Shown here one piece after another: positions 1 to 11,740 of a DNA stretch of 64,000 bases. The notes under the pieces were generated by a model. It searched no databases, was not told where the DNA came from, and saw only the letters and a program-made list of their open reading frames with translations. Source of the DNA: Mycobacterium aquaticum (lineage in GTDB: Bacteria > Actinomycetota > Actinomycetes > Mycobacteriales > Mycobacteriaceae); NCBI RefSeq assembly GCF_002086485.1, contig NZ_MVHF01000005.1, positions 62,001 to 126,000 of the forward strand. Reading direction: 5' to 3'. Both the position numbers and the translations under genes were made by a program. Every line of letters begins with the position of its first letter. Within the stretch, counting starts at the first letter, position 1.

Positions 1-816
1 GTCGAGGCCTACGCGCGCGGCGAGACCCCCAATCCGTGTGTGCGGTGCAACGAGCGCATCAAGTTCTCGGCGCTGTCGGCCCGCGCGTTGGCGCTGGGTT
101 TCGATGCCGTCGCAACCGGTCATTACGCGCGCCTGCAGGACGGCAGGCTGCGCCGCGCCGTCGATGCAGACAAGGACCAGTCCTACGTGCTCGGTGTGTT
201 GACGGCCGAGCAGCTGCGGCACGCGCTGTTTCCGATCGGTGACACACCCAAGCCGCAGATCCGTGAGGAGGCCGCTGCGCGCGGTCTCGCGGTGGCCGCC
301 AAGCCGGACAGTCATGACATCTGCTTCATCCCGTCGGGCGACACCCAGGCTTTCCTCGGCGCGCGTATCGGTGTGCGGCGCGGCTCGGTGGTCGATCCCG
401 AGGGCACCGTGCTCGCCGAACACGACGGCGTCCACGGCTTCACCATCGGACAGCGCAAGGGCTTGGGCATACCCGGTCCCGGTGCCGACGGCAGGCCGCG
501 GTATGTGACCGCGATCGACGCGGAAACCGGCACGGTTCACGTCGGGTCGGCCGAAGACCTCGAAGTGCGGCAGCTGGTGGGGGAGAACCCGATCTTCACC
601 AGCGGCGCGGCGTTCGACGGGCCGGTGGAATGTGTGGTTCAGGTGCGGGCGCACGGCGGGATCACCGACACCGTGGCCGAGCTGATCGAGGGGCGCTTGG
701 TGTTGAACCTGCGGGCCCCGCTGCGCGGCGTCGCACCCGGGCAGACCATGGTGCTCTACCGTCCCGACGCGGACGGTGACGAGGTCATCGCCAGCGCCAC
801 CATCGCACGCGCGTGA
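1..816 (+). CDS. mnmA: tRNA-specific 2-thiouridylase MnmA, 5' end cut by the window
   Basis: This cytoplasmic enzyme activates U34 of Lys, Glu and Gln tRNAs with ATP and adds sulfur to make 2-thiouridine. The reading frame is open from base 1, so the N-terminal PP-loop ATP-binding part lies outside the window. The catalytic cysteine region [12 protein letters not shown] (the family Cys, just before Asn, is codon 46-48) and the second catalytic Cys in [10 protein letters not shown] (codon 322-324) are both present. [17 protein letters not shown] and the C-terminal beta-barrel also fit the family. The stop overlaps the GTG of the next gene (GTGA), suggesting translational coupling. The identification is firm; only the missing 5' end is unseen. 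Confidence 0.96.
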   Translation, partial: VEAYARGETPNPCVRCNERIKFSALSARALALGFDAVATGHYARLQDGRLRRAVDADKDQSYVLGVLTAEQLRHALFPIGDTPKPQIREEAAARGLAVAAKPDSHDICFIPSGDTQAFLGARIGVRRGSVVDPEGTVLAEHDGVHGFTIGQRKGLGIPGPGADGRPRYVTAIDAETGTVHVGSAEDLEVRQLVGENPIFTSGAAFDGPVECVVQVRAHGGITDTVAELIEGRLVLNLRAPLRGVAPGQTMVLYRPDADGDEVIASATIARA

Positions 817-1823
817 GCGCTTTCGCAGCTGCGACCGGTATCGGCTCCTGGCCGGGAACCGCCGCGCGGCAGGCCGCGGAGGTTGTCGTCGGCGAACTGC
901 ATACGCTGACTCATCTGGTGGAACTGCCTGCCCGCGGCATCGGCGCCGACATGATCGGCAGGGCCGGGGCGCTGCTGGTGGACATCGGTATCGACACCGT
1001 GCCTCGCGGGTACCGCATCGCACCGGGCCGCAGCGCCGTCCTACGTCGCGCGGTGAGCCTGCTGGGCGAGGACATCGACGCGCTCGAGGAAGCCTGGGAG
1101 AAGGCCGGATTGCGCGGCAGCGGGCGGGTCGTGAAGGTGCAGGCGCCCGGGCCCATCACGTTGGCCGCTGCGCTGGAACTGTCCGGCGGGCACCGGGCGA
1201 TCACCGATCAGGGCGCGTTGCGCGACCTGGCCGCGTCGCTGGGTGAGGGGCTGGCGCAGCACCGCGCGGAGGTGGCTCGCCGACTGGACACGACGGTGGT
1301 GGTGCAGCTCGACGAACCGTTGTTGCCCGCCGCGCTGGCGGGGCGGTTGACGGGTGTGACGAGTCTGTCACCGGTGCATCCGGTCGACGAGGCCGTCGCC
1401 GTGAGCCTGCTCGACGGTTGCGTCGAGCGGGTGGGCGTCGAGACCGCCGTGCACAGCTGTGCACCCGATCTGCCATGGAAAGGCTTGTTGCGCAGCGCTG
1501 TTCACGCCGTCTCCGTCGACGTGTCGACCCTGAGCGCGGCGGATCTGGACGGCGTCGGCGAGTTCGTCGACTCCGGTCGCACGGTGCTGCTCGGGGTGGT
1601 GCCCACCGCCGCGCCCGAACGTCGACCGTCGGTCGAGGAGGTGGCCAAGGCCGCTGTGGCGGTGACCGACCGGTTGGGTTTCGCCCGCGACGTGCTGCGG
1701 GACCGCATCGGCATCACCCCTGCCTGTGGACTGGCCGGTGCGACGCCCGAGTGGGCGCGGATCGCCTACGGGCTGGCACAGAAGGCCGCTGACGGTTTCG
1801 CGGCGGATCCCGAAGGGATCTGA
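813..1823 (+). CDS. MetE-like cobalamin-independent methionine synthase family protein (half-length)
   Basis: The 336-residue protein matches only the C-terminal catalytic barrel of MetE, which is normally about 750 residues. The zinc-ligand pattern is kept: His214-Ser-Cys216 in [11 protein letters not shown] and Cys305 in [10 protein letters not shown]. An N-terminal GIGSWPGT motif is also typical of this short family. It probably binds zinc and a thiol, but whether it methylates homocysteine is unknown. From memory it corresponds to M. tuberculosis Rv3015c, a protein of nearly identical length next to the same tRNA-thiolase/ligase neighbourhood. The GTG start overlaps the mnmA stop by four bases, so the two are cotranslated. 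Function beyond the family level is inference. Confidence 0.85.
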   Translation: MSAFAAATGIGSWPGTAARQAAEVVVGELHTLTHLVELPARGIGADMIGRAGALLVDIGIDTVPRGYRIAPGRSAVLRRAVSLLGEDIDALEEAWEKAGLRGSGRVVKVQAPGPITLAAALELSGGHRAITDQGALRDLAASLGEGLAQHRAEVARRLDTTVVVQLDEPLLPAALAGRLTGVTSLSPVHPVDEAVAVSLLDGCVERVGVETAVHSCAPDLPWKGLLRSAVHAVSVDVSTLSAADLDGVGEFVDSGRTVLLGVVPTAAPERRPSVEEVAKAAVAVTDRLGFARDVLRDRIGITPACGLAGATPEWARIAYGLAQKAADGFAADPEGI

Positions 1824-1846
1824 TCCGGCACTGTCCCGAAGGGATC
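1806..1846. repeat. Two direct copies of a TCCCGAAGGGATC hairpin unit
   Basis: Thirteen bases, TCCCGAAGGGATC, occur at 1808-1820 and again at 1834-1846. The first copy is part of a perfect hairpin, GATCCC-GAA-GGGATC (1806-1820). The second has the core TCCC-GAA-GGGA. They straddle the stop codon at 1821-1823 of the MetE-like gene and precede the ArsR-type operators. They may act as a terminator or processing site, or be a small duplication. There is no U-tract. Confidence 0.5.
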
Positions 1847-1857
1847 CGACATCAAGA

Positions 1858-1919
1858 GCAACCAAAAGGTTGCGCTTGAACGGGCTGACGATTACCGTAA
1901 TAGGCAACTGAAAGGTTGC
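1858..1919 (+). promoter_or_regulatory. Twin palindromic operators and putative promoter of the SRPBCC-arsR operon
   Basis: Two 16-bp palindromes of nearly the same sequence are visible: GCAACCAAAAGGTTGC at 1858-1873 and GCAACTGAAAGGTTGC at 1904-1919. Between them is a possible promoter, TTGAAC (1876-1881) and TAATAG (1898-1903), 16 bases apart. The second palindrome contains the AAAGG ribosome-binding site of the downstream gene. The spacing (46 bp) and the presence of an ArsR-type repressor in the operon make autoregulatory binding by that repressor the simplest reading. The repeats are seen; the binding is inferred. Confidence 0.65.
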
Positions 1920-1923
1920 ACAT

Positions 1924-2418
1924 ATGAGTACAGATCGAATCGAAAAAGAAGTTCTCCTGCGGGCCCCGCTCGATCGGGTCTGGCGCGCGATCAGCGACTC
2001 CGAGGAGTTCGGCCGGTGGTTCGGCGTGCGCTTCGACGGCCCGTTCGTCGCGGGCGAGGCCGTCAACGGCGTGATGACACCGACCGATGTCGACGACGCC
2101 GTGGCAGCAAGGCAGGAGCCCTACGCAGGTGAGCCGGGCAAGTGGTACATCGAGGCCGTGGAACCGCAGCAGCGGTTCGCATACCGCTGGCATCCGTATG
2201 CCGTCGACCCCGACACCGACTATGCGGCCGAACCCACCACGCTCGTGGAGTTCACGCTCACCGAGACCGACGACGGAGTGCTGTTGCGCATCGTCGAATC
2301 GGGATTCGACGCGATTCCGGCCGAACGGCGGGTCTCTGCATACGAGGCCAACAGCGAGGGCTGGGCCATCCAGACCGAGCTGGTGAGCAAGTACCTCGCC
2401 CTGGGTGAGCAGGTGTGA
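1924..2418 (+). CDS. SRPBCC / AHSA1-type START-like domain protein
   Basis: A 164-residue protein of the Aha1 C-terminal-like SRPBCC fold, which makes a hydrophobic ligand pocket. Typical features are the opening IEKEVLLRAPLDRVWRAISD, the EFGRWFGV segment, and a closing long helix after TLVEFTLTETDDGVLLRIVESGF. In actinobacteria such genes are often paired with an ArsR regulator, as here: the stop overlaps the arsR GTG (GTGA). The ATG is preceded by AAAGG about eight bases upstream. The ligand cannot be told from sequence. The product may degrade, carry or sense a small lipophilic molecule controlling the operon; this is inference. Confidence 0.85.
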   Translation: MSTDRIEKEVLLRAPLDRVWRAISDSEEFGRWFGVRFDGPFVAGEAVNGVMTPTDVDDAVAARQEPYAGEPGKWYIEAVEPQQRFAYRWHPYAVDPDTDYAAEPTTLVEFTLTETDDGVLLRIVESGFDAIPAERRVSAYEANSEGWAIQTELVSKYLALGEQV

Positions 2419-2753
2419 GCAGCGCAGGCGGTTTGACCGAGCCACTGTCCCCGGTTTTCAATGCGCTCGGCGACCCCAACCGGCTGCGAATCGTCACCCG
2501 GCTCTGCGACGGCGGGCCGTGCTCGACCGTCGCACTGACCCAGGTGATCCCGGTTAGCCGCCAAGCGGCGACCAAACATCTGCTGTTACTGGAGGCGGTG
2601 GGCCTGGTGACCAGTGATCGCAAAGGGCGCGAACGTATTTGGCGCATCCAGCCCGAGCCGTTGGCGGATGCCAGCGAGTACCTGTCCGCACTGTCCAAGC
2701 GCTGGGACCGGGCCATCGACCGGTTGCGCGCGTTTGTCGAGGAGCCGCAGTGA
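2415..2753 (+). CDS. ArsR-family winged-helix repressor
   Basis: A 112-residue ArsR/SmtB-type regulator. The recognition-helix region is PVSRQAATKHLLLLEAVGLV and the wing is TSDRKGRERIWRI; the N-terminus, LSPVFNALGDPNRLRIVTRL, is the family signature. There is no CxC or similar metal-binding motif in the recognition helix, so it is probably not a classical metal sensor. Like other SRPBCC-linked ArsR proteins, it is likely to respond to an organic signal or to its partner. It starts at a GTG overlapping the SRPBCC stop. It probably binds the two palindromes at 1858-1919. It is convergent with the CoA-ligase gene, whose stop is three bases away. Confidence 0.9.
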   Translation: MSSAGGLTEPLSPVFNALGDPNRLRIVTRLCDGGPCSTVALTQVIPVSRQAATKHLLLLEAVGLVTSDRKGRERIWRIQPEPLADASEYLSALSKRWDRAIDRLRAFVEEPQ

Positions 2754-2756
2754 CGA

Positions 2757-4330
2757 TTACGCGCGGGCTCGCAACTCGCGCCGCAGGATCTTGCCTGCCG
2801 ACGACTTCGGCACCGCGTCGATGAACTCGACCTGACGCACCTTCTTGTACGGCGCCACCTGGCCGGCGACGAAGGCCATCACCTCGTCGCCGGTCAGCTC
2901 CGCACCAGGCTGCTTGACGACGAACGCCTTGGGGATCTCCTCGCCGGACGCGGCATCTTGCACGCCGATCACCGCGGCGTCAGCGATGCCCGGATGGGTC
3001 AGCAGCACGGATTCCAGCTCGGCGGGTGGCACCTGGTAGCCCTTGTACTTGATGAGCTCTTTGAGGCGGTCGACGATGTAGACACAGCCCGTCGCATCGA
3101 CCTGGGCGAGGTCACCGGTGTGCAGGAAGCCGTCGGAATCGACGGTCTCGCGGGTGGCCTGCTCGTTGCCCAGGTACCCGGCCATGACGTTCGGGCCCCT
3201 GAACCACAGTTCGCCCGTGGCGCTCAATCCCTCTGCCGGAATACCGATCTCGGCCCCGGTGTCCGGGTCGACCAGCTTGCTCTCGGCGTTGGGCACGGTC
3301 CAGCCGCACGAGTCCAGCGGCGCGACGGTGCCGATCGTGGCCAGCCCGCCATCGGTCGGGGTGATGTGGCTGACGGGGCTCAACTCGCTCATGCCGTAGC
3401 CCTGAACGACGTTGCAGCCCAAGCGGTTCGCCACCGCATGGCCGAGCTCGGCGTCCAGCGACGCAGCGCCCGACATGATGCCCTTGAGCGAGGACAGGTC
3501 GTAGGAATCGACGAGCGGGTGCTTGGCCAGTGCGACCGCCACCGGGGGCGCGATGTAGGCGTAGGTGCACTTGTGGTTCTGGATGTTGCCGAGAAACTCG
3601 GCGAGATCGAACGAGGGCATGATTATCAGCCGGGCGCGGGCGTGCAGAGCCGCGTTGAGCAGCACCGTCATGCCGTAGATGTGAAAGAACGGCAGCACGG
3701 CCAGCAGGCGGTCGTCGGCCTGCATTCCCTGCAGCGGCCTGATCTGCGCGACGTTGGCGGTCAAGTTGGCATGGGTGAGCATGACGCCCTTGGGATTTGC
3801 CGTCGTCCCCGAGCTGTACGGCAGCGCAGCCAGATGTGAGGCAGGGTCGAAGCTGACGTCGGGTGCGGCATGACCGTCGGGCAGCCCGGCGCCGTCGAGC
3901 ACCACCACCTGGTCTTCGGTCAGGCCCGCCGCCGCGGCCCCCTCGCGGGCGTGGGGCAGCAGCGCATCGACCGTCACCAACAACCGGGCCTTCGAATCGG
4001 TCAGCTGTTTGGCGATGTCCTTCGCGGTGAACAGGGCGTTGATGGTGGTCGCCGTCGCACCCGACCGCAGGATGCCGTGAAACGCCACGGCGAACGCGGA
4101 ACTGTTCGGGGACAACAGCGCAACCACATCGCCGACACCGATGCCGCGCGCCGCCAGAGCACCCGCGAACGCGTCGATGCGGCCGACCAGCTCGCCCCAG
4201 GTGGTTTCGGTGCCGGTCTTGGCGTCGACGAGCGCCACCCGGCCGGCGTCGTCGGCGGTGAGATCGGCGAACAGGTACTCGTAGACGCTGACAGTCGGAA
4301 TCTCAACGTCGGCAAAGGGACTCGCAAAAC

Positions 4331-4334
<4 letters not shown>
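2757..4334 (-). CDS. 4-coumarate--CoA ligase / acyl-CoA synthetase (AMP-forming)
   Basis: A 525-residue ANL-superfamily enzyme that adenylates a carboxylic acid and transfers it to CoA. The motifs appear in order: the P-loop-like YSSGTTANPKGVML, the A5 motif GYGMSELSPVSH, GELWFRGPNVMAGYLG, the hinge region GFLHTGDLAQVD followed by VDRLKELIKYKGYQVPPAELE, and the catalytic lysine near the C-terminus in PKSSAGKILRREL. It resembles mycobacterial proteins annotated as 4-coumarate--CoA ligase, but the true acid is unknown. The start at 4334 is chosen because its ATG overlaps the TGA of the upstream gene (ATGA); a longer reading frame exists but would bury that gene. The two genes are probably one operon. 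Confidence 0.9.
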
Positions 4335-6864
<2,530 letters not shown>

Positions 6865-7021
6865 ACCGGTAGCCCGCGCAGATTGGTGTCTGCGTGATGA
6901 TCAACGGCTGCTTAGAATGCCTCCGAACGATAAAAGTCCCCGGCTCGTCGTGCGCACACAGTCGGGTCGCGGAAAGTGGGGGTTTGCCGGTGCGGCATGA
7001 ACCGCGGTTGGGAGTTCTGCT

Positions 7022-8236
7022 GTGACGAACTGGTCAGGCGGTGAAGGCGGCTACGGCGGACCGAGCCCGATCGGCGGCCAGGGTGAGCAGGGCGGAACGG
7101 ACCCGTCTGGCGGTTGGCAGCCGTCCCCGCAGCAACCGCCTGCCGCGCAACCCTGGGGCGCGCAGCAACAGTCGGCGTGGGGTCCCCAGGCACAGCCCGG
7201 CTGGCCGCAACCCGGTACCCCGCCGCAGGTCGGCCCGCCGCAGTTCGATTCACAGTTCGCCGGTTTCCCGCCACCCGGCGGCAAGCGCAACCGCAAGGCC
7301 CTGATCATCACGATCGGTGCGGGCGCGGCAGTTCTCCTGGTGATCGTGATCGTCGCTGTCGTGGCGCTGGTCGGACGCGGCGGTGGCGGCGGCTCCGGCG
7401 ATTCCGCCGGCAAGACCGTGCAGGGCTACCTCGAGGCGCTCGCCAAGGGAGACGCCGAAGCGGCGCTGAGTTTCGGGGCAGACCAGCCGGCATCGAAGGA
7501 ACTGCTCACCGACGAGATCCTCAAGTCTCAGGTCGAGAAGATGCCGATCTCCAATATCCGCATCTTGGGCGATGATTCGAACAACGGCATCGGATTCGGC
7601 TCGGTGCACGTGACCGCCAACTTCGGGGATCAGGTATCCGACACCACGTTCATGATGAAGAAGTCGGGCAACAAGTGGAAGCTCGATTCCGCTGCGGTAC
7701 GGCTGGATTACTCGACGCAGGCCAGCAACAAGGCCGTCAGTACCCTGACCGCCTTCGGCAAGCCGATCGGCACCTCTGTGGTCTATGTGTTTCCCGGCTA
7801 CGTCGACTGGGGCTCCAACAACAGCAATCTCAAGGTCGAGGGCAAGCCGCTGCTGCTGGACTCGTTGACGGGCTACGCGGGCGCCAACAGCCCCGAATTC
7901 TCGTTGAGCGATTCGGCGAAGAACAGCATCACCGCGAATATCAAGAGCCTGCTGGACGGCTGCGCCCGCTCCAAGTCGACGTCGCCGCCGAACTGCCCGC
8001 AGCGCCTCTATGAGTACGGCGCCGTCGACGGCACGGTGGATTGGCAGGCCCCGGCACCGGACGGCGCTCAGATCAGTTTCTCCGAGTATTCGCTGTCGGC
8101 CAATGTCACGTTGTCCGGCAACTTCGGCTACTCGGTTCAGGGCCGCGACGGCGGCCGGATCACCGGCAGCGACAGCTTCACGCTGTTCGGTGACGCAGAC
8201 CTGAGCCAGACTCCGCCGACGGTCAAGTGGAGTTGA
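7022..8236 (+). CDS. Membrane-anchored protein heading the MoxR operon, Pro/Gln-rich N-terminus
   Basis: A 404-residue protein of unknown function. Residues 1-90 are Gly/Pro/Gln-rich and probably disordered in the cytoplasm. A single transmembrane helix (about 93-117, ITIGAGAAVLLVIVIVAVVA) is followed by a poly-Gly linker. Then comes an extracytoplasmic region starting with a DUF4878-like segment (KTVQGYLEALAKGDAEAALSF), which resembles transport- or lumazine-binding-like small folds. The rest is predicted beta-rich. It starts at a GTG. It lies 56 bases before the MoxR gene and is likely its operon partner. The layout (cytoplasmic low-complexity tail, one helix, outer domain) suggests a tethered outer-face component, but no biochemical role is claimed. 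Confidence 0.75.
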   Translation: MTNWSGGEGGYGGPSPIGGQGEQGGTDPSGGWQPSPQQPPAAQPWGAQQQSAWGPQAQPGWPQPGTPPQVGPPQFDSQFAGFPPPGGKRNRKALIITIGAGAAVLLVIVIVAVVALVGRGGGGGSGDSAGKTVQGYLEALAKGDAEAALSFGADQPASKELLTDEILKSQVEKMPISNIRILGDDSNNGIGFGSVHVTANFGDQVSDTTFMMKKSGNKWKLDSAAVRLDYSTQASNKAVSTLTAFGKPIGTSVVYVFPGYVDWGSNNSNLKVEGKPLLLDSLTGYAGANSPEFSLSDSAKNSITANIKSLLDGCARSKSTSPPNCPQRLYEYGAVDGTVDWQAPAPDGAQISFSEYSLSANVTLSGNFGYSVQGRDGGRITGSDSFTLFGDADLSQTPPTVKWS

Positions 8237-8292
8237 GCGCGACGACGCCGCATCACGTTTGAGCTTGCGCACATCACGGGGGGAGTAACTCA

Positions 8293-9297
8293 ATGACGAC
8301 AGTCGCGCGCGTGCAACCGAATCAGCACGAGATGGAAAGCGCCCATCGGATTGTCAACGCGATTTCTCAGGTCTTCGCGACCAAGGTGGTCGGTCAGGAA
8401 AACTTGCGCGAATCGTTGTTGATCGGCCTGCTCACCGGTGGCCACATCCTGCTGGAAAGTGTTCCGGGGCTGGCGAAGACGACGGCGGCGCGCGTTGTCG
8501 CCGACGCGATCTCGGGTGGCTTCAACCGAATTCAGTGCACGCCGGATCTGTTGCCAAGCGACATCATCGGAACACAGATCTACGACTCGTCCTCCGGTCA
8601 GTTCGTGACGCAGCTGGGTCCGGTGCACAGCAATATCGTGCTGCTCGACGAGATCAACCGCTCCAGCGCCAAAACGCAGAGCGCCATGCTGGAGGCGATG
8701 GAGGAGCGTCAGACGACCATCGCCGGCACGCTCTACCCGATCCCAGAGCCGTTCCTGGTCATCGCGACCCAGAACCCCGTGGACCAGGAGGGCACCTATC
8801 CGCTCTCGGAAGCCCAGACCGACCGCTTCATGCTCAAGGAAGTTCTGCGGTATCCGACCCCCCAGGAAGAGGCCGAGGTCATCTTCCGGATCGACGCGGG
8901 TGTCTACGATCGCCAGGAGAAGCCGAGACCCGTTGTCGGACTGGACGATATGCGGCGCCTGCAGAACGTCGTGCGCAGTGTGCACCTGGATCCCGTGCTG
9001 GTGCACTACATCACCCAGCTCATCCACGTGACCCGTAACCCCCAGCAGTTCCTGCCGCCGCAGTTGGCGAAGCTTGTGCAGTACGGTGCCAGCCCGCGCG
9101 CCACCATCGCGTTCAGTCGCGCGGCGCGGGCCTCTGCAGTGCTGCAGGGCCGCAATCATGTGCTGCCCGAAGACATTCAGAAGCTTGCGTACCGGGTGCT
9201 GCGACACCGGTTGATCCTCGGATTCGAAGCGACGCGGCTGGGCGTGACGGCCGAAACGGTCATCGACGCGGTGCTGCAGTCCGTTCGCGTGCCCTGA
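8293..9297 (+). CDS. MoxR-family AAA+ ATPase
   Basis: A 334-residue MoxR AAA+ ATPase, a chaperone-like protein that usually works with VWA-domain partners. Walker A is SVPGLAKT (residues 56-63), Walker B is IVLLDE (115-120), and the sensor-1 region reads LVIATQNPVDQEGTYPL, all intact. The C-terminal lid domain is present. The start ATG follows a GGGGGAGTAA ribosome-binding site. The immediately following DUF58 and VWA genes are the classic MoxR partners, and the family's known role is maturation or activation of VWA-containing complexes. M. tuberculosis has three moxR genes elsewhere; I cannot say which, if any, is orthologous. Confidence 0.93.
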   Translation: MTTVARVQPNQHEMESAHRIVNAISQVFATKVVGQENLRESLLIGLLTGGHILLESVPGLAKTTAARVVADAISGGFNRIQCTPDLLPSDIIGTQIYDSSSGQFVTQLGPVHSNIVLLDEINRSSAKTQSAMLEAMEERQTTIAGTLYPIPEPFLVIATQNPVDQEGTYPLSEAQTDRFMLKEVLRYPTPQEEAEVIFRIDAGVYDRQEKPRPVVGLDDMRRLQNVVRSVHLDPVLVHYITQLIHVTRNPQQFLPPQLAKLVQYGASPRATIAFSRAARASAVLQGRNHVLPEDIQKLAYRVLRHRLILGFEATRLGVTAETVIDAVLQSVRVP

Positions 9298-9328
9298 CCG
9301 ATCGCGCTGACGCGAGGAATAAGAAGAT

Positions 9329-10198
9329 ATGGGCAAGTATCTCAACCGGGCCAAGCAGTACTTCGGTACGGACGCCCGGGGCCTCCTGGAGGGCGGCCGC
9401 TACGCACTGCTGCACACCAGGACACTCGAACTCGACGACCTGCGTCCGTATGTGCCCGGCGACGACGTCCGCGACATCGACTGGAAGGCAACGGCGCGCG
9501 CCGGTTCGGTGCTCATCAAGCGGTTCGTCTCGGAGCGGCACCACAAGATCCTGTTGGTCGCCGACGCCGGCCGCAACATGACCGCCCTGACGCCGGCCGG
9601 CGAGGTGAAACGCGAGGTCGCGACCAACGTGCTCGGCGCCATCGGTCTCATCGCGGTGGGCCGCAGCGATGAGGTCGGCATGGTGTACGGCGACGCGCGG
9701 GGGTCGGCGAACATCCGCAACCGCCGCGGGGAGACCCACATCGAGAGCATCCTTGAGCACTACTACAACCACAGCCTCGGTGAAGTCGGCGCGAGCGACA
9801 TCGTCGCGCAGCTGGAGTTCGTCGCACATGCGCATCGCAGACGGCTGCTGGTCATCGTGGTCTCCGACGAACCCGAGGTCGGCCCCCGCCTCGACGCGGC
9901 ACTCAAAGCACTTGCCGGGCAACACGAAATCATCTGGCTGATGGTCAGCGACATGCCTGCGGTAGGGGCCGACGAAGGGGAGCACGACGGATTCGACGTG
10001 GCGACCGGGCGGTTCGTGCTCAACGGAGCCACCCTCGGGCCGCGCGTCGTGGCTGCCTATCGGGCCGCCGAGCAGGCTCGCGTCGCCCAGCTGGACAGCT
10101 TCCTGTCCTCACACGAGGTCTGCTTCGCCCGCATCGCCGCCAGTGCCGAGATCCGGGACCGGATCGTCGACATGAACGAGGTGTTCGGCAATGCCTGA
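9329..10198 (+). CDS. DUF58 domain protein, MoxR partner
   Basis: A 289-residue DUF58 protein. The signature lies at residues 41-57, YVPGDDVRDIDWKATAR. It is followed by a VWA-like Rossmann fold with a degenerate metal site (LLVADAGRNM, about 76-84), where the usual DxSxS is D-A-G-R-N. The family is found almost always next to moxR and is thought to act as a cytoplasmic adaptor. It starts 31 bases after the MoxR stop and its end overlaps the next gene by eight bases. Most of the protein is hydrophilic with no evident membrane helix, unlike many longer DUF58 proteins that begin with two helices. Confidence 0.9.
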   Translation: MGKYLNRAKQYFGTDARGLLEGGRYALLHTRTLELDDLRPYVPGDDVRDIDWKATARAGSVLIKRFVSERHHKILLVADAGRNMTALTPAGEVKREVATNVLGAIGLIAVGRSDEVGMVYGDARGSANIRNRRGETHIESILEHYYNHSLGEVGASDIVAQLEFVAHAHRRRLLVIVVSDEPEVGPRLDAALKALAGQHEIIWLMVSDMPAVGADEGEHDGFDVATGRFVLNGATLGPRVVAAYRAAEQARVAQLDSFLSSHEVCFARIAASAEIRDRIVDMNEVFGNA

Positions 10199-10664
10199 TG
10201 ATCTGTTGCGGTTCATCGGCGGTCCGCTGCCGTTCTCGTACTGGTGGGCGGGCATCGGCATAGTTCTGATTGTCGTGGTGATCATCTGGTGCACAGGGGT
10301 TTTCGTGTGGACCATGGCGCCGGCTCGGCTGCGCACCCTGCCGGTGATCCGATACCTGCACGGGTGGCTGGTGCGGCGCCGGTTCGCTCGGTCGTTGCAG
10401 CGCACCAATGAGCAGTATCTGGCCGGCGGTCTCACCCCGGCCCAGGCCGGCGCCGCCGTGAGCCGGATCCTGCGCAGCTTCATCTACGTCACCACCGGGG
10501 TCCGGGCCCAGTACCTGCACGTCGGTGACATCGCGGACGGCGACCTGGTTGGGGTCGGGCCGCTGTTCCGTGCGCTCAACGACGTCCAGTTCAGCGCGGC
10601 GCCACAGTCCGACATGGTGACGCTGGGCCGGTCCGCCGAGGAAATGGTGCGGGCATGGCGCTGA
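10191..10664 (+). CDS. Small membrane protein of the MoxR operon
   Basis: A 157-residue protein with one clear membrane helix at about residues 19-41 (GIGIVLIVVVIIWCTGVFVW), followed by a basic and amphipathic cytoplasmic region. I do not recognise a named domain. Similar short one-helix proteins accompany DUF58/VWA genes in Bat-like operons, where a DUF4381-like member occupies this place; assignment to that family is only a suggestion from context and length. It overlaps the DUF58 gene by eight bases and the next gene by ten, so it is firmly part of the operon. Confidence 0.75.
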   Translation: MPDDLLRFIGGPLPFSYWWAGIGIVLIVVVIIWCTGVFVWTMAPARLRTLPVIRYLHGWLVRRRFARSLQRTNEQYLAGGLTPAQAGAAVSRILRSFIYVTTGVRAQYLHVGDIADGDLVGVGPLFRALNDVQFSAAPQSDMVTLGRSAEEMVRAWR

Positions 10665-11740
10665 AATGGTGGCCGGTAATCCTGGCCGGGCTGATCGTCC
10701 TGACGGTATGCGTCGTCGCGGCCTCGTTGTTGCCGATGGCCAAGGTGCAGCAGGTGCTGCGCCCACTCGCCCATGTCGACCGGCTCACGCGCCTCCCCGA
10801 GTACGCACGGGTGTACCGGATCTACTTCCTGTCGATGATCGTCACCGGGGTCCTGTTGCTCGCGACGTTCGCCACCGCGCTGGTCGCCAGTGCGCGGCCC
10901 GTCGGGACATCCAGCTCCACCAAGGAATTCGAGACCGAGCACCCTCTGGACACCATGTTGTGTGTGGGCGAACCGATCACGGATCCGAGCACCGCGAACT
11001 TCCTGGACTACTACGCCAAGCTGGCGAAGTCGTATGACACCCATCGGATCGGGCTGACATCTCCGAGTCTGCGGGTGGTGCCGCTGACCCGCGACCATGA
11101 TTTCGCCGCCGACCGGTTCGAGTACTTCGCGAAACTCGCTCGCATTCAACAGGATCTGGACACACATCGGCCGGTGTCGGATGCCGACCGTGCCGAGTTG
11201 GAGACCGGGATCGACAAGTTCGCCCAAAAAGTCACCTACGTGGACTACGCGCCGAGCGCCGAGGACATCCTGGCGTTGTGCCTCACCGGCTTCCCGTCGT
11301 TCGAAGGCAAGAGCCAGCATCGCCGGTCGCTGGTCTATCTCGGCTACAGTGCCCTGCGCTCACCGGATGAACAACGTGCGCAGCTGTACACCGAGCAGGC
11401 CATCAAAGACCTGGCGATCAAGGCCGGTGTGCAGATCAACGTGATCTCGCGTTCCGATGTCGCCCAGAGTTCCCCGGACGCCAACAACCGGTTGCAATCG
11501 ATCGCCGACGCCACCGGCGGTACATTCGCGTTGTTCAATCCGGCCGGAACCGCGCAGGCCGGTGGTGATTCCACCCTGACCCGAATCCTCGACCAGATTC
11601 GGGACAACCCGCCGCAGGCGGTCCTGCCCAGTGGCCGGGTGGTCACCAGCCAGTCCTGGGATGCGCCCGAGGAGGCGCTCATCGCGGCGGTCGTCGCGGC
11701 CGTGTTGCTGTGTGCCTCACTGGCGGTACTGCGGCGATGA
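10655..11740 (+). CDS. Membrane protein with a probable degenerate VWA domain
   Basis: A 361-residue protein with helices at about 5-27 and 56-79 and a third at the C-terminus (about 338-358). The region between has the layout of a VWA domain. RRSLVYLGYSALRSPDE, IKDLAIKAGVQINVISR and LQSIADATGGTFALFNP match the later strands and helices of that fold. At the position of the DxSxS metal site the sequence reads MLCVGEPITD, so metal binding is probably lost. It may be a structural partner of the metal-competent VWA protein encoded next, as in BatA/BatB pairs. The domain call is inference from pattern, not a search. Its stop overlaps the next ATG (ATGA). Confidence 0.72.
   Translation: MALKWWPVILAGLIVLTVCVVAASLLPMAKVQQVLRPLAHVDRLTRLPEYARVYRIYFLSMIVTGVLLLATFATALVASARPVGTSSSTKEFETEHPLDTMLCVGEPITDPSTANFLDYYAKLAKSYDTHRIGLTSPSLRVVPLTRDHDFAADRFEYFAKLARIQQDLDTHRPVSDADRAELETGIDKFAQKVTYVDYAPSAEDILALCLTGFPSFEGKSQHRRSLVYLGYSALRSPDEQRAQLYTEQAIKDLAIKAGVQINVISRSDVAQSSPDANNRLQSIADATGGTFALFNPAGTAQAGGDSTLTRILDQIRDNPPQAVLPSGRVVTSQSWDAPEEALIAAVVAAVLLCASLAVLRR

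Noticed and set aside
6891..6918. Possible promoter (TAGAAT at 6913-6918) for the MoxR operon
   Set aside because: No -35 element at acceptable spacing, and over 100 bases remain to the GTG; too weak to list as a feature.
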